DNA of 64,000 bases, taken from positions 62,001 through 126,000 of the forward strand of contig JANTQA010000011.1 of the NCBI GenBank assembly GCA_027625915.1, written 5' to 3'. Under the pieces are notes generated by a model. The model did not search any database, was not told where the DNA came from, and saw only the letters and a list, made by a program, of their open reading frames with translations. Below, piece after piece: positions 1 to 13,164 of this stretch. Numbering within the stretch: the first letter of the stretch is position 1; each line of letters begins with the position of its first letter. The DNA is from Anaeramoeba flamelloides. Lineage: Eukaryota; Metamonada; Anaeramoebidae. The translations under genes and the position numbers were made by a program.

Positions 1-114
1 TATGTTTGCTTCTTTTCTTTTTTTGATGGTTTTTGGAATTGTTCATTTAATAAGGTGTTTATTTTTTCTCTTTGTTTAATTTATTTAAAATTAGAAAATA
101 ATAAAATTAAAAAA

Positions 115-207
115 ATGAATTCTATTATCTTGGTAGTTTGGATGAAACTGTTAAAAGGATCAAAAGTTAACCGAGTAGTACTCTACGACAACAAGCCAAA
201 CTTTTAA
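115..207 (+). CDS. possible short coding exon, unrecognised
   Basis: Thirty codons from an ATG to TAA give a peptide of ordinary composition, including WMKLLKGSK and RVVLYDNKPNF. It uses G/C-bearing codons (GTA CTC TAC GAC AAC AAG CCA) that stand out from the surrounding AT-rich sequence. It could be the last exon of a gene that starts before the window, or a remnant. I do not recognise a family. Confidence 0.2.
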   Translation: MNSIILVVWMKLLKGSKVNRVVLYDNKPNF

Positions 208-750
208 AATATGTTCTTGGTGATCTTTTCAACTTTCAAATTTTGTCAATTTCAACTGTCTTAAAAAATTCTGATCGACGAAAGAAAATAAAATTAAAAA
301 TTTCTTCAGTGTGAAAATGATTTTTTCGTTTGTTATTAAAAAGAAAACAATTTAAATTCATTTTATTTCTCACATCATAAAAAGCATATAACTTGTTTAT
401 TATCATGTCCAGCATTATTTCAATATACCAAGTCTTTGTTGCCCGAAATATTAATGTATAGGATTTTTTTCAATTTTTCAGATAATTCTTAGTTAACAAA
501 AAAATTGATTAATTCAACTGATTAAAAAATAATTGGATTTATTTAAGTAAGATAGTTATAACAATTAAAGTTTTAAAGTCAGTTATAAATATTATTCAGA
601 AATGTGTTATTATTTTAAGATCAAATACTATTTTTCAACATTAAAATTTTCTTCAAGATATTTGGGAATTTTGTAATTTTATCCTCCAAAATTCAAACTC
701 TTTTTTTTTTGAAAAAAATGATGTAAATTATCTATTGATTTTTTGAATAA

Positions 751-1208
751 CTGTTGAGAGAAAAATGTTGGACACAGAAAAATGGTCGGACAGCAATTTT
801 AATTGGGAACATTACTGAAAATGATTTTTAATTTCAATCGTTTGTGAAATAACTAAAGAAAATAACAATAATATACTTATTAGAACAACAGTTAATGTAA
901 TTCTACTTTTTCAAAACCTTATCTCTTATAATCCAAATCAAGTTTAAAAATTACCAATTTCAGAATTAATGTTAAACTTTACTAAAACTTGGATTTTTGT
1001 TAAAATTGCATGATCTACTTTAGTTATCAACCATTCAAATGAGTATTCTACACCCATCACAGATTAATGAACTTGTAACACGTTTAAACCTGGATTTATA
1101 TAAAAGTCACCGAGTTATCAAGAGGATTTGATTTTCAATTTTAGTAATTTTCCCAATTAAAAATCCTTTCCAACCATTTTTCTATGTTCAACATTTTTCT
1201 CTCAACAG
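751..1208. mobile_element. MITE family B, copy 1 (PIF/Harbinger-like)
   Basis: This 458-bp element starts CTGTTGAGAGAAAAATGTTG and ends with the complement, CATTTTTCTCTCAACAG. Both sides are flanked by TAA (748-750 and 1209-1211), the three-base duplication typical of PIF/Harbinger elements. It has no coding capacity. An inverted copy of exactly the same length lies at 7445-7902. The inner part of the terminal repeat (ATTGGGAACATTACTG) is shared with family A. Confidence 0.8.
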
Positions 1209-2179
1209 TAAAGCTATAGAATTTTTTCAAATTTTTTTTCAAAATACTATTACAATTCTGTTACATTTTTTGAAAACCAGAAAACAACTTTTTCAAAACT
1301 TTAAAGAAAAAATTTTTTTTTACATAATAGATCTCAATTTAATTGAGAAACTTTGTCCAAGGTTCTATCAAATTTTCATTTATTAAAACATCGATCTACA
1401 ATTAGAATATATTCGCCGAGATTTGAATTGAAATATTAATAATGGGAAATAATAACAAAATAAAAAATTTTTGTTTCAAAATCAAGATTTTCCAACATAA
1501 AAAGAAAAACATGTTATCACCATTTTCAAGAATTAAGTTAACTGCTAATAAAAATAATATTTTACTTTTTTTCGTTTTATATTATAGACATGTGAATTTT
1601 GGATTTCAAAAAATAAACAAAAATTAATAAAATGTTTAAAATGAGTTTAACATGTCTATTACATAAGCCAAAACACAAATTACAAAAAACATTTTTTCAA
1701 GATCGTCAAAAGATTTCATTTTATTTTTCAAAAATACTACACCCTCCGTCCAAATTTTTAATTGGGAAACCTAATTCTTAAAATTCAATGTTAGATCAAA
1801 TAATAAAAGAAAAAAATAAACAATTATAGAACAATTGGTGGAACTAAACGCAATCATAGTTTTTGTTACATTATCTTTTAGAATTTGTTTTTTCTTGGGC
1901 TAATCTATTATTAGAAATATTTTGAACAATCAATTAAATTTTAATTCAAAAATTTTTCCAAATACTGTTTAATATAAAATAAAAAGATTTAAATTTTAAT
2001 TCAACTTTTCAAAAAAATCCTACCTAAAAATTTAAAATAAATCATGATAGATTCAATTCTCAAAGTATAAATTAAAAATTTAAACCCTTTTTAGTCTTGA
2101 AAAATTGAATCGTGAATGATCTTATAAAATATAATTTTGGAAAGATGAATGAAAATTTTGTTCAATTTATTTTTCAAAA

Positions 2180-2290
2180 AACAGTACTCCTAATAAACGT
2201 GTCTATTTTAGACATTCTTTTAATTTGGGGTTAAAAATTTAGTCACTTCAAAATTCATCCACAACTAGTTTAAAGTGAATCTTTTTTCCA
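2180..2290 (-). repeat. dispersed repeat I, copy 1
   Basis: About 100 bp matching, on the minus strand, copies near 10615, 26470 and 31005. Shared blocks are TTTTGAAGTGACTAAATT and TGTCTAAAATAGACAC. No coding potential is seen and the ends are not defined. Confidence 0.5.
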
Positions 2291-2960
2291 ATCATTAATA
2301 GTAGCAATAAAATAAAAAAATTTTGACTATCTAAAATTCAATTTATAAATAAAAACATGATTAATTTAAAAAATTTCAGAAGAAATATATAATTTTAATG
2401 GATAGATAAATGAAATTTGAATAATTATTTCAAAGTTATATATCATAAAAAAAAAAAAAAAACAAATCTCGATATTTTTGGTATTTTATAAAATTTAATC
2501 ATAAATCACACACGAGTTACTCAGTTTTAAAGTATTTATATGAAACAATTTTAATTTAAATAAAACAAAAAATAAATAAAAAACCAAAAAAAAATCACAA
2601 TATGTATTAAAAAATTTTGGAGATAAGAAAAAAATGTTGAATTGCTAATTTTGTAGAAGTTCAACTAAAATTAATCATTGATAAAAACATAGAAAAGATT
2701 ATATAATGTTATTTGATATAATATTTAACTAAATTCAACCTTAATTGTGCTCTTAACCATTCAAAAATAAAAATAAAAATTCTCAAGAATATGATTACGT
2801 AAACATGAGAAATAAAAAGTAAAAACAAAAACAATAGATTAAAAAAATGGTATTTGTAAAAAAAATTAGTTCAAAATATCAGGAAGAAGTAGACCTGCCA
2901 TTCTTATAACTAATTTAATTGCGTATGAATTTGTAGAATTTAGTTCATATATTAAGTGTA

Positions 2961-3503
2961 TAATAAACTAAACTAAAATTCAAAATTTTCCACACAGCTA
3001 AAACGTTACAAACCATCAAAATAATACAATTTCATTGAAATTGGAGATAATTTTGATTTTTGAAAAATATAAAAATCATTTTTTCATCTTTTAATTTTTG
3101 TTTTCATTTCATTGTTTGAATTACGTAATTTGCTTGGTTGGATCAAAATTTTTCTACAAGGTTTATATTATGTTAAAGTTGAGTTGTTCCAAATAGAAGA
3201 ACTCAAATAAAATTAGTTGGTAGTATCTAACCTTTGATCGATCAATATTCCTAATAGAATTTCAACAAATTTACTAATTTATTTTTTTGTTTTGCTCTCT
3301 CCAAAATTTTTAACACACCGATGATTTATTTGTATTGATAATTATTTATTTTTTGTTGTGTGAGTATTGTAATTTATAAAAAGGTGTTAAAATTTCAATT
3401 AGTGAATGGTTCTAATTTGGTAAATCTTCGAGAAGTGATTAAATAAGTTTTTTTTTTCACAAATCGAATTTTGGTGTGTTAAAAATTTTGAATTGGGGTT
3501 TAA
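2961..3503 (-). mobile_element. repeat C, copy 1 (MITE-like)
   Basis: About 540 bp, nearly collinear with the reverse complement of 43246-43782 and, less closely, with 13165-13706. The ends form imperfect inverted repeats of about 30 bp around AATTCAAAATTTT followed by CCACACAGC or TTAACACACC. An internal landmark is GATCGATCAATATTC. No reading frame; probably a non-autonomous DNA transposon. Confidence 0.65.
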
Positions 3504-6376
3504 TATATGAGTATTTGTATCAAAATATGTATATCATATTGATTATAATTTTAAAAAAATTCAATATTTCATATATTCTTTTTTGAATTTTTTTATAATT
3601 TTATAAAGAATTCTCGCACTGCAATCCTTGTCTCTATTTTTTTTTTTTTTTTTTTTTTTTGAATTCAAATTGTGAATTTGATATTATATCCCAATAGTAA
3701 ATTTATTTATCAGTGAAATTTTAAAAAGAATCTCAACAAAGTATTATTAATTAAGATTGTTGAGTATTATTTGAATGAATTCACTCATCATAGATTTAAA
3801 GATAAATAAATCAAATCTTTTTATTTAATAAATTTAATTATTTCAAAATTTGGATTATTGATGAAATCGATTCAAAATATTTTAACATTATTTTTCTAAA
3901 ATAATTTTATTTTCTGTATTTTTTGATTACATTTGCTAAATTTCATATTCTATATTTTATATCGAACTTTCAACCAGAAAGTCAAAATTTTCACTTTTTT
4001 AGATATTTCAAAGAAGAAAATATATTTTTTTACTTTAATTATGTTTGATGATTTTTAGTATTCAAAATATGTGCTCAAAAATCATTGATAACATTTTTTT
4101 ACCTTACAAAGAAAATGAAATAAGAGAATGTCAAATTCGAATATCTTTTCCACTTTCAGAGAAGATATCATATATTTTGCCTTTTGTTCCTTTCTCAACA
4201 TTATATTATGAAATTTTGATTTTATGTTTGAAAATAATTTAATAAATTTACTTAAGAGAGAAGGGAATTTAAATATTACAATCAAAGAAATCACTACAAA
4301 ACAAATAATACAGTATTCAGGTAATTTAAAAGTTAATAAAAAAGTGAATTTTTTGAACTTATGATATAAGGTTATTGTAGGAAATGATCTTATTTAAAAT
4401 TTAAAAGGAACAATATAAGATAAGATCAAGATCAAAAAAAAAAAGAAAAATTGTAATGATAAACAGTCTTAAGGTTAATAATATTATTTTTGCATTTTTT
4501 ATGAATTTTTTAAATTTAAACTACTGTATTTAAAAAATGACACTGTCAAACGATTTTTTTAACTATAGGGGAAAAAAAATTCCAAGAAAAAACTTAATAA
4601 AAGGGTTTCAAAAAAAAGTAAACATTGTAATTTTTTGGAAAGATTAAGGTTTGCTCAGGTATTTTTTTAAAAATATTTTTTTTTAATACTAATATTATTT
4701 TTAATCTTATTTCTAAACAATCTTATCTTGATCGGTTTATAAAAAATATGAATTATTCGTTTTTAACTGGAAATACTTGAGTCAAAGGGGGTTATGATTA
4801 TTATAAAAGTTGGGTAGAAGGATAGGAGAGATTATTTAATAATAAAAAAAATCATCAGCACTTTGGAAATAAATAAAAAACATTATATAACCCTTAGAAC
4901 GCCAAATATCTTGATTACTAAAAACATTTCGAAAAAATTTTTTTAATTTCAATTGTTATCAAAGGATTATAAGTAATAAAATTTCATAAACAATTATCTT
5001 CGAAAGAAAAATTTATAATTAGAAATTAAATAGTTACATATATTTTAAAAAAATAACTTGAATAAAACATTTTCAAGTTTTGAAAAATTTTTCTTGGTTA
5101 TTGTGTTTTTATTATTTTTCCATCCAAACTTTTGTTAAATATATATATATATTGTTGAACAGTTTGTCTAGACATTTAAAACCTCTTAGTTTTAATGATT
5201 AAAACACATCATACTTTACTGGAAATTGTTTGGGGGTCATTAGATGGCCAAAATTGCCTAAAATACTTGATTAAATAATTTATTCTTTACTAAATTTATT
5301 TGGGTATCACATAGAAAAAAAGTTTTATTTACTGATTACCATTCAATCACAATATCTATCTTTGATTCTAAATAATTTAAAAATAAAAAAAAAAAATATA
5401 AATTAAATTTGAAAAAAAATAACTATTTTTTTCATTGTAAAATTTGGAAATTTAATCAACAAGATTTTTTTTCAAATTTAAATTGATTTGGCCAATAGTT
5501 CGAGTCAGATTAATAATTTATTTTTTTTTTAATTTTTACTATTTTTTAATTTTTGACTTTTTAAAATCTAGATATAAAATAAACAATATTATTGAATTAG
5601 AGACCATATATCAGAACTTATTTTCCAAGATCTGGATTAATTTAGAAAGGAAAAATTCAAATTTAGTAAATATATTATTCAAATTATTACTAAAACAAAA
5701 TTCAAAAAAAAAAAATAAGTTTTGAAGATTATTATTTCATCTTAGAAATAATATTTAAGAGTTATTTATTTTTTTTTAAATTTAAGATTGGTTATTTTAT
5801 CTATTAACAAAGTTTATATTTTTTTAATTATAATGTGATTAATGAATTTATTTTACAATTTTTATTTTTATTTTTTATTTTTTCAAGTCTTTTCTATTGC
5901 TTAAATAAAAGTTTTAGAAAATTATTCATTTAAATTTGCAATTTATTCCTAAAGAAATGAATTTCATTTTTAACTTGATTGAATATTTAAAAAATTTTTT
6001 CAGAAATATAAAAATGAATTTTTCAAAGTAATTTATTTTTTTATTTATTTTTTTTTATCATAAAATTAGCAATATTGTTTGATTATTATTATTAATAAAT
6101 CAATGTGTTGAGTTTTGAATTACAATTACTGTGATAAAATTTATGATTTAAAAAATTATAAAAAAATTAAAAATCTTATAAAAAAATGTAAAAATGAATA
6201 ATTTTTATTTTTTTTTCCAATTTCAAAAAAAAAATAAATAACATAACTACTTTTTCACAGAACTATTTTAACTTTTAATTATAATTAAAATCTGGATTAA
6301 AGACAAATAAGAAAATAAACATATTAGTACATCAATATCATTTTAAATCTAATTTAAAAAACTTGATGAAATTTAG

Positions 6377-6453
6377 GCAAATCTGGGGTGCGTTGGGATA
6401 TATTGGATGATCCAAGAACCCTAAATGACATGACTATTTCTGAATTGAAATAG
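6377..6453 (+). other. exon-like coding fragment, unrecognised
   Basis: After an acceptor-like ATTTAG, one frame reads 25 codons of ordinary protein, including GKSGVRWDILDDPRTLNDM, and ends at TAG. The composition differs from flanking DNA. It may be the last exon of an undetected gene or a decayed piece; no upstream exon was found. It lies just before the family A element at 6543. Confidence 0.25.
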
Positions 6454-6542
6454 GATAATGGACTGAAAATTTTTATCCATTTAAATTTCAATCTCTATTA
6501 ATTTATTTTGTGTTGTATTTAAATAATTTAGAAAAATAATTA

Positions 6543-6957
6543 CTGTTTTGGAAAAAAAGTCCAACATGGTTTTTTATTGGAAACATTAATAGAACCTGAA
6601 AATGAAAAGGAAAATCAATTAAAAGAAGAAACCAATTAACTTCGAATAATAATTCAAAATATTATTTTCAATCAATCCAACAAATACAATTTAAATCGAC
6701 TTAATTTATTGAAATTGTACATGTGGTTTTGGAGATCACAAAAATAGACAATTCTTTGAACAAATTTTTAATTGAATTGATCAATCAGAGGAAAGCCCAT
6801 AACAAAAGATAATATTAAAAAAACTGTTATTGTACTGAATACTACATTTTGTCTTTATTTATTAATTTATTCTTTTTTTAATTGATCTTACTTTGAATTT
6901 TCAGGTTCTATTAATTTTCCCAATTAAAAACCGTGTTGAACTTTTTTTCCACAATGG
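6543..6957. mobile_element. MITE family A, copy 1
   Basis: A 415-bp element with inverted ends: CTGTTTTGGAAAAAAAGT at the left, and CCATTGTGGAAAAAAAGT as the complement of the right end. The terminal repeats run about 45 bp inward, to ATTGG.AACATTA. Flanks are TTA and ATA, so the target duplication is imperfect. The inside matches copy 2 at 31192-31590. It ends about 60 bp past the stop of the membrane-protein gene and could supply its 3' sequence. Confidence 0.7.
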
Positions 6958-7014
6958 ATATTGTTTTTCTGATCAGACGTGTATTTCCATTCAGAAATCA
7001 ATTATAACCTTCAT

Positions 7015-8679
7015 TCAAAAAATATCATCGAGTTTGTTTTTTTCTTTAGGTGTTTTGATTTCTTGTTTCTTGATCTCTTTAAAAAAAAATACCATGATAC
7101 CTGTCACAAACAAAAATGACAAAAAAAATAGAAACTTTTTTGATATTAATAAAACAAAGACTTACCCCAAGGGAATCCAATAACTTACTGGCGATATCCA
7201 AAACAACTACTAACAAATTGATCCATAAATATACATTCGACTCCGTTGAGGAATACAAAGCTGATGCACAAAGAAGAACGAAATTTACCATAACATCTAA
7301 TTGCATTTGAGAAATTATTATGGACCAAATTCGATATAAGGACTAGTAAAGAGAACGAAATTAAGGTATATGTTAAAAAATATATTGAAAAGAAAAAATA
7401 AAAAAAAATTCACAAAAAACAACAAAAAAACAATAATTAATTAACTGTTGAGAGAAAAATGTTGGACATAGAAAAATGGTTGGACAGCATTTTTTATTTG
7501 GGAAAATTAGTAAAATTGAAACTCAAATCCTCTTGATAACTCGGTGAATTTTATATAAATTCAGGTTTAAATGTGTTACAAGTTCATTAATAAGTGGTGT
7601 GTGTAGAATACTCATTTGAGTGGTTGAAACTAAAGTAGATCATGCATTTTTAACAAAAATCCAAGTTTTAGTAAAGTTTACTATTAATTCTGAAATTGGT
7701 AATTTTTAAACTTGCTTTGGATTGTATGAGATAAGGTTTTAAAAAAGTAGAATTACATTAACTGTTGTTCTAATAAGTATATTATTGTTATTTTCTTTAG
7801 TTATTTCACAAACGATTGAAATTAAAAATCATTTTCAGTAATGTTCCCAATTAAAATTGCTATACAACTATTTTTCAATGTCCAACATTTTTCTCTCAAC
7901 AGTAAGGAAGAAAAGTACATACTTTCATCAAATGACTACCCCCATAAATGGAAAAAAAAAAACAAACACAAAACTTGTTAGTATCCGATTTAAAAGGAAT
8001 AAATAGATTACATCAAAAACTATAATTACACAAAACAATACGATAATCCTTGGGTTTGAATATAGGGTTGCAATTTCATAAATAGTATACCCAGTCAAAA
8101 GAAGGGCACAAATTGGAAAGGTAACATATTGATACATATTCCTGGAAATAACAATTTGAACAGCAAAGAAAAACCCAAACGCCACAGAAAGCGCAAAAAG
8201 GATTGAATAAAAGATCAGTGTCGTTTTACTAACAAATTCACATTTTTGGGAATAATTTGTGACACCAACAAGCTGTGTAATGATCAAAATAATTGACTCT
8301 ACTAAGGCACAAAAAAGATACAATTTGTGAGTCCTTTCCAAATTTTTGATCCTATTTTAAAGTGTGACAAAAGGATTTTTTAGAAATTGGTTTAGGTTGC
8401 GAGAAGAAACGAAAATTGAGAATTGAAATCAAGTTGAAAAAAAGTAAAAAATGATCGTGAAAAGACTTTAGATCACACAACCAATGTGATTCAATTTCTA
8501 CGGTTTGTGATTCTTGTTTCTGGTTCCAGGTTGAAAATTTAAACAAATATTCTTTTAAATAATTATTTGATTTCAATTGTCTCTTTTAATTTTCAAAGTA
8601 ATGCTTCTTATCAAAGTTAACCAACTGGAAGTCTAATTTTTCGAAAATCTAACTTTCTTTTTAAATACCATCTACTCAT
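7015..8679 (-). CDS. multi-pass membrane protein, four-exon model
   Basis: The main exon (8351 to about 7923) encodes several hydrophobic helices, e.g. LYLFCALVESIILIITQLVG and VLFCVIIVFDVIYLFLL. A further exon (7342-7189) adds VNFVLLCASALYSSTE and another helix. The last exon (7100-7015) gives a basic cytosolic-looking tail ending KEKNKLDDIF. Splice signals: acceptor AAATAG at 8352, donor GTATGT at 7922, acceptor ACTAG at 7343, donor GTAAGT at 7188, acceptor GACAG at 7101. An 11-bp first exon, ATGAGTAGATG (8679-8669) with donor GTATTT, fits the phase but is weak. The frame changes across an 11-T run (7952-7962); either that run is miscounted or the donor lies earlier. A second GTAAGT at 7165 is an alternative donor. 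About seven or eight membrane helices; family unknown. The intron at 7343-7922 contains MITE B copy 2. Confidence 0.6.
7445..7902. mobile_element. MITE family B, copy 2 (PIF/Harbinger-like)
   Basis: A 458-bp element with the same ends as 751-1208 but in the opposite orientation, flanked by TAA on both sides (7442-7444 and 7903-7905). It sits in an intron of the membrane-protein gene, its right end about 20 bp from the GTATGT donor. Equal length and close similarity to copy 1 suggest fairly recent spread from one source. Confidence 0.8.
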
Positions 8680-8941
8680 TTTTACTCTTTTCGAACAAGT
8701 TACTCTTCACCTTATTTAAATTAGAGTTAACGAAAAGGTATTAAAAAGTTAACCACTACTATACCCCTTTTCTGAAATCTTTTTCTGGTTAAAATCTATT
8801 TCAGATGAAAATTTAAGAGACTTAATGTTTTGTAGAGTCATTTTGTATATAAAACTATATTTCTTGTACTTTTCAAGAATTTAATTTATTTTTTCTATTT
8901 TTGTTTTTTCAACTTTGGTTACTTTTATTTTGTTGTAAGGA
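8680..8941. promoter_or_regulatory. shared upstream region of a divergent gene pair
   Basis: About 260 bp lie between the proposed start of the membrane-protein gene (minus) and the zinc-ribbon gene (plus). The stretch holds TATAAAACTATA around 8848, about 90 bp before the plus-strand ATG, and several GTTAAC motifs. No core promoter element can be proved; a bidirectional promoter is inferred from spacing only. Confidence 0.3.
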
Positions 8942-9839
8942 ATGGACAATTTGAATCCAAAAGAATTCTTTGAACATACGATCGTACTCTCAAAAAAATG
9001 TATGGTTTGTGGTGGGTGCCAAGACATTAAGCGACTGCTAATTATTCTTAATCTTTCTTTATCAAGGCCAAAAGTTTTAAATACACATATTCCCCTGAAA
9101 GAAGTTTTCCTTTGTCCAAAGTGCTCTTCGGCTGTTCAGCTGTCAGAGGCATTTCAAAAAGTTTCACCAAAAATCACTTTTTGTCTTTCTGTTCAATTGA
9201 AAGAGATTGTTGCAAGCAAAAAAAACACAAAAAAAGAAAAGAAAATGATGGTACAAAAAAACAAAATGGATCAACAGAAATTACAAACAATAAACGATTC
9301 CATATCCCATTACGAAGAGCAAATTGACGATCAAATTCAACCAGAGTCTGTTAAGTGGTGGTCAAAATATCTTAACACAAGCAACGATGAAAGTGAAAGT
9401 GAAAGTGAAGGTGAACTAGAAAGCGAAAGTGAAATAGAAAAGAAACAAAAAAAACAAAAAAAAAAAAAAAAAAAAAAAAAAACAAAAGAAAAAGAAGCCT
9501 CACAACACACACCTAAAGAGTGCGACTAACACACTGGAAAATAATAAAACGATCACCAATCTGGATGGAGATGGAAATCTTAATAATTTCTCTTTGCCAA
9601 ATTTAAATACTTCAATACCGATCTACAAAAATACTCCAATCTCGTTTGACTTTGATCGGATGGTTTTTCGAAATATTTCAAGAAAAAGAAAAACGCATCT
9701 TGACTACAGCACTAAAAACAAATTAAATAGTGGTTCAAAATTAAGATTAATTGTGAAACACAAAACAATTGAAATGCTTATTTCTGAAACGGAATCCTCT
9801 CGTTCTATAAGAAAACAAATTAAACAAGTCCGAAAATAA
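8942..9839 (+). CDS. zinc-ribbon, lysine-rich protein with a homopolymer frame break
   Basis: The ATG at 8942 opens a frame with two CxxC pairs, residues 20/23 (CMVC) and 58/61 (CPKC), about the spacing of a treble-clef or zinc-ribbon finger. A Ser-Glu acidic tract (ESESESEGELESESE) and a poly-lysine tract follow. This frame ends at 9529. The +1 frame is open through the same poly-A run and continues to TAA at 9839 with ordinary sequence (DGDGNLNNFSLPNLN, DFDRMVFRNISRKRK). The switch coincides with a run of 27 A (9456-9482), so the two parts are probably one protein of about 300 residues, with the break due to a miscounted or unstable run. Family not recognised; a nuclear nucleic-acid-binding role would fit the finger and basic tail but is inference. 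Confidence 0.55.
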
Positions 9840-10614
9840 TCAAATTCAGCCCAAACAGCCAATATAAATCAACCAACTTCAATTCCAATTGTAATTACAA
9901 ATACAAATACAAAAACAAAAACAAATACAAATACAAATTGCTAATATAACAGAATGGATCTTTAAAATAAATATCATTTTTTTCAAGTTTTAAAAAATTA
10001 TTTGTTATTGTATTTCAGGATTACGGTCCTTAAAATTGGGGAGAAAAGATTATTTGTTTATATTGTCATTAGCAATCTATCTATATATTATAAAACTGTC
10101 ATGTTGATCAAAATGCAAAAAAAAATATTCTATTGAAAAAAAAGGGAAGAAATCAATCAAAATTATCAACAATTGATTTTGTGATCAAAAATTTATGTGT
10201 TTTTTTTCATTTTTCGATCTGTTCAAAATGAAAAAGAATTTTCTTTTTGTTTTTCTTACCATTTTAACATAATAAGAATTTTTTATAGAACATTTGATAA
10301 ATTTTCAAAGAAACAACTAAACTATTGCAAAAAAAAAAAAAAAATGTTTCGAATTATTCAAAACACACAAAAAAAAAATAAAAAAATTAACAAATCAACA
10401 CAAGAGTTTTTTGTTATTTATTTTAAGATTTAAAAAAACGATTTGAATCCATCTAAATTAGGTTTATGACTTGAAAATTATAAAACCAAGAATTTGGAGT
10501 GTACTTGTTGAATCTAAACCCCATTTCAAAAATTTGGAAATACCAAAAATCAAGAATCGCCAAAAAAAAATTTTAATTTAAATGTTTTGGGATTTATTGT
10601 TAAGAACTAAGTGT

Positions 10615-10730
10615 TGGAAATTGAGTCTGGTGAAGAGAGAATTTTGAAGTGAATAAATTTGTGTCTCCTAATTCAAAGAGTATCTAAAATAGACACAGTC
10701 ATTAGAAAAATTTTAAACTCAAGTTAATTT
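10615..10730 (+). repeat. dispersed repeat I, copy 2
   Basis: Shares TTTTGAAGTGAATAAATT, CTCCTAATTCAAAGAGTA and TAAAATAGACACAGTCAT with the copies near 26470 and 31005. Non-coding. Confidence 0.55.
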
Positions 10731-13164
10731 TCGAAAAAATCATAAATAGTCTAAAAAAGTGAATAAAATAAAAAAAAAAAAGAGAGAAGAAGAAATGAAG
10801 AGGTAAAAAATAATTAATATGAGAAATTTGAATTTTTGAGTGTGCGTGATTAGGGGATTATTTAGATTCAAGCTTCTTTTTCCAAATGGTGTATTGTGTC
10901 ATATTGACCAAAAAATATTCTATTCTAATTTCATAGATTTCTTTAATGTTCATTTTTCTCATTAATTCATCTGTATTATTTTTTTAATATTTTTCCAAAC
11001 AAAATATTAAATTAAATGTAAATTATTTAGTATTAATGTTTTTATATGTAATCATTTTAATCCTAATCAAAGAAAAAAATATCAGATGAAAAAATAAAAA
11101 TCTCTGCTTCCAAAATGATAAAACAAGCAAGTAATTGTATTGATAAATTTGTTGAAATTTCACAAATAATTATTTAATTGATCAAATGATTTGATACCAC
11201 CAACTAATTGTATGTAATTTTTCTCTTTAAGGGACTTAACATTCACCTTCTATTAATCATTGAAAAAAATTTAGAGATCTAATGAAAAAGATTACTTAGC
11301 TGGAAAAAAAAGTAATGAAATCAATAGAAAATAGAAAAAATGAAATAATAGGTAAAATTAAAATTATTTACAAATTGAATGGTAAGTATAGTATAGTTAT
11401 TCTTTCAACTGTTTTAACTGTGTCCATTTTTTTTTAATTTAGTTTATTTCAAGAAAAATTTCTTTTTTCTTTGAAAACTGAGCATAAAAAACAAGGTTTC
11501 ACAATTCTAAATTGAAAGACATACCCAAATTGTCTTTATGGTCAGAAAGTAAAAACAAAAATTTGACAAAATTAGAAAAAAAGATCTTTTTATTGTTTTT
11601 TTTTTAGAAATCAATAGTTTGGGAGGCGGGGGTTGTTTTTTAATACAATTACTATTTTTTTTTTAAGTTTTAAATCTGGATATTATAAATATATATTTCT
11701 TGTGATTTTTTTCGCACCAATTAAAACAAAAATCATTTTTATTTCATTTAAATATATAATCGACTATAAAAAGAAATTTGACACAGAGAACCCAAATAAT
11801 TGCATTTTAACGACCTATTTGTTAATATTTTTCGACCTTATAAAAAAATATTATTTCTTTCCAAATTTTAGTTGTTTTAAATAATTAAAAAATAATATTT
11901 TGTGATCTTCTGATTTTTTTTTACAATTGGGTTTCCATTGCAAAAAATAATTTTAAATTTTTCAATTTTATTGATTTTAAAGTTGAATTTTCAACTGGTC
12001 AAAAACAAATGATAAGGTTGAAGATTTTTTCATGTGATTTTAAAATGGGAATTCCCCCCAAAAATACAACTAAGTTGTTCAATGAAAAATCCCCGAATAT
12101 TATTATATGTTCAATTGTTTTAAAAAAAAATTATTTAACTTATTTATAATGAATAATTTATTGAGGTCCAATTACCCTCATTTTTTTAGATAAGAAAAAA
12201 AGAACCAGATTACAAATAAAAACGAAAAAATGAAAAAAAAAAATTGAATTAATAAAAAGATAATAAATAATAAATAAAAAAGTTAAGAATAGGAATAATT
12301 ATTTTAGAATCTTATCTTTTCTTTTGAAATATGAGTGTATTGACTTCAAATACCCAAGAAAAACTATTAAAAAGAAATAAAAAAATAATTACTTGTCTCA
12401 TTTCCACAATAATTAAATTGATACACTGTAAAAGTAATACAAATATATTTTTTTTGTTATTTTTTTTTTTATATTTGAAGAGATTTTTTTTTGATATCTA
12501 AAGTACTTTTCTAACATTTTGCAATAAGAAACGACAAAAAATTAATTTCCCATGCTTCAATAAAAAATAATTTCAATGAAAAGATTACTGATTTCCAAAA
12601 GATAAATAAGAAAAATCTCTTTTAGATTTTTAAAAAATGAAGAAGATTTATTGATAAATAACTCTACAATTATGAGTTTTATGAACAATCCGAAATTACT
12701 TTTTTTTACAATTAAATTCAATTCTTATTCTTTAAATGTTTTAAGAAAAATTTAACAGTCATAAGGGATTCAAGATAAAGATAAATAATTAAATATATTG
12801 AAAATTTATTAAAATAATTGATTGCAATAAGGTGTGTAAAGTAATGTTCAGAAACTAATTTTTTAAAACTAATAATAATAATATCAAAAAAAAATAAAAT
12901 TAGTTAGAAATAAATATTTTTAACCAATTATCCCATAACGACCGAACCTAAAAATAAAATAAAAAATCTCCTCAAAATATTTTATTATTTAAAAAAAATT
13001 GATTTTTTAGGATTAACTAAGTGAAATATTTTTAATTGAATTATTTTGAAATCTTAATTATAGAACAAAATTACAATTCTCTATTTAAAATTATAATAAA
13101 AATAAGATTAAAAATGATAAATAAAACCTCTTTCAGTCAAAAAAATCCAGTTATCATGAATAAA

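Larger units (their letters stand above)
208..6376. other. gene-poor AT-rich stretch
   Basis: No reading frame here looks like a gene; the few short ones are runs of Ile, Lys, Asn and Phe. The stretch holds one Harbinger-like MITE (751-1208), one copy of dispersed repeat I (about 2180-2290), one copy of repeat C (2961-3503), poly-A and poly-T runs (for example T at 3640-3660) and a short AT repeat near 5140. Confidence 0.6.
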
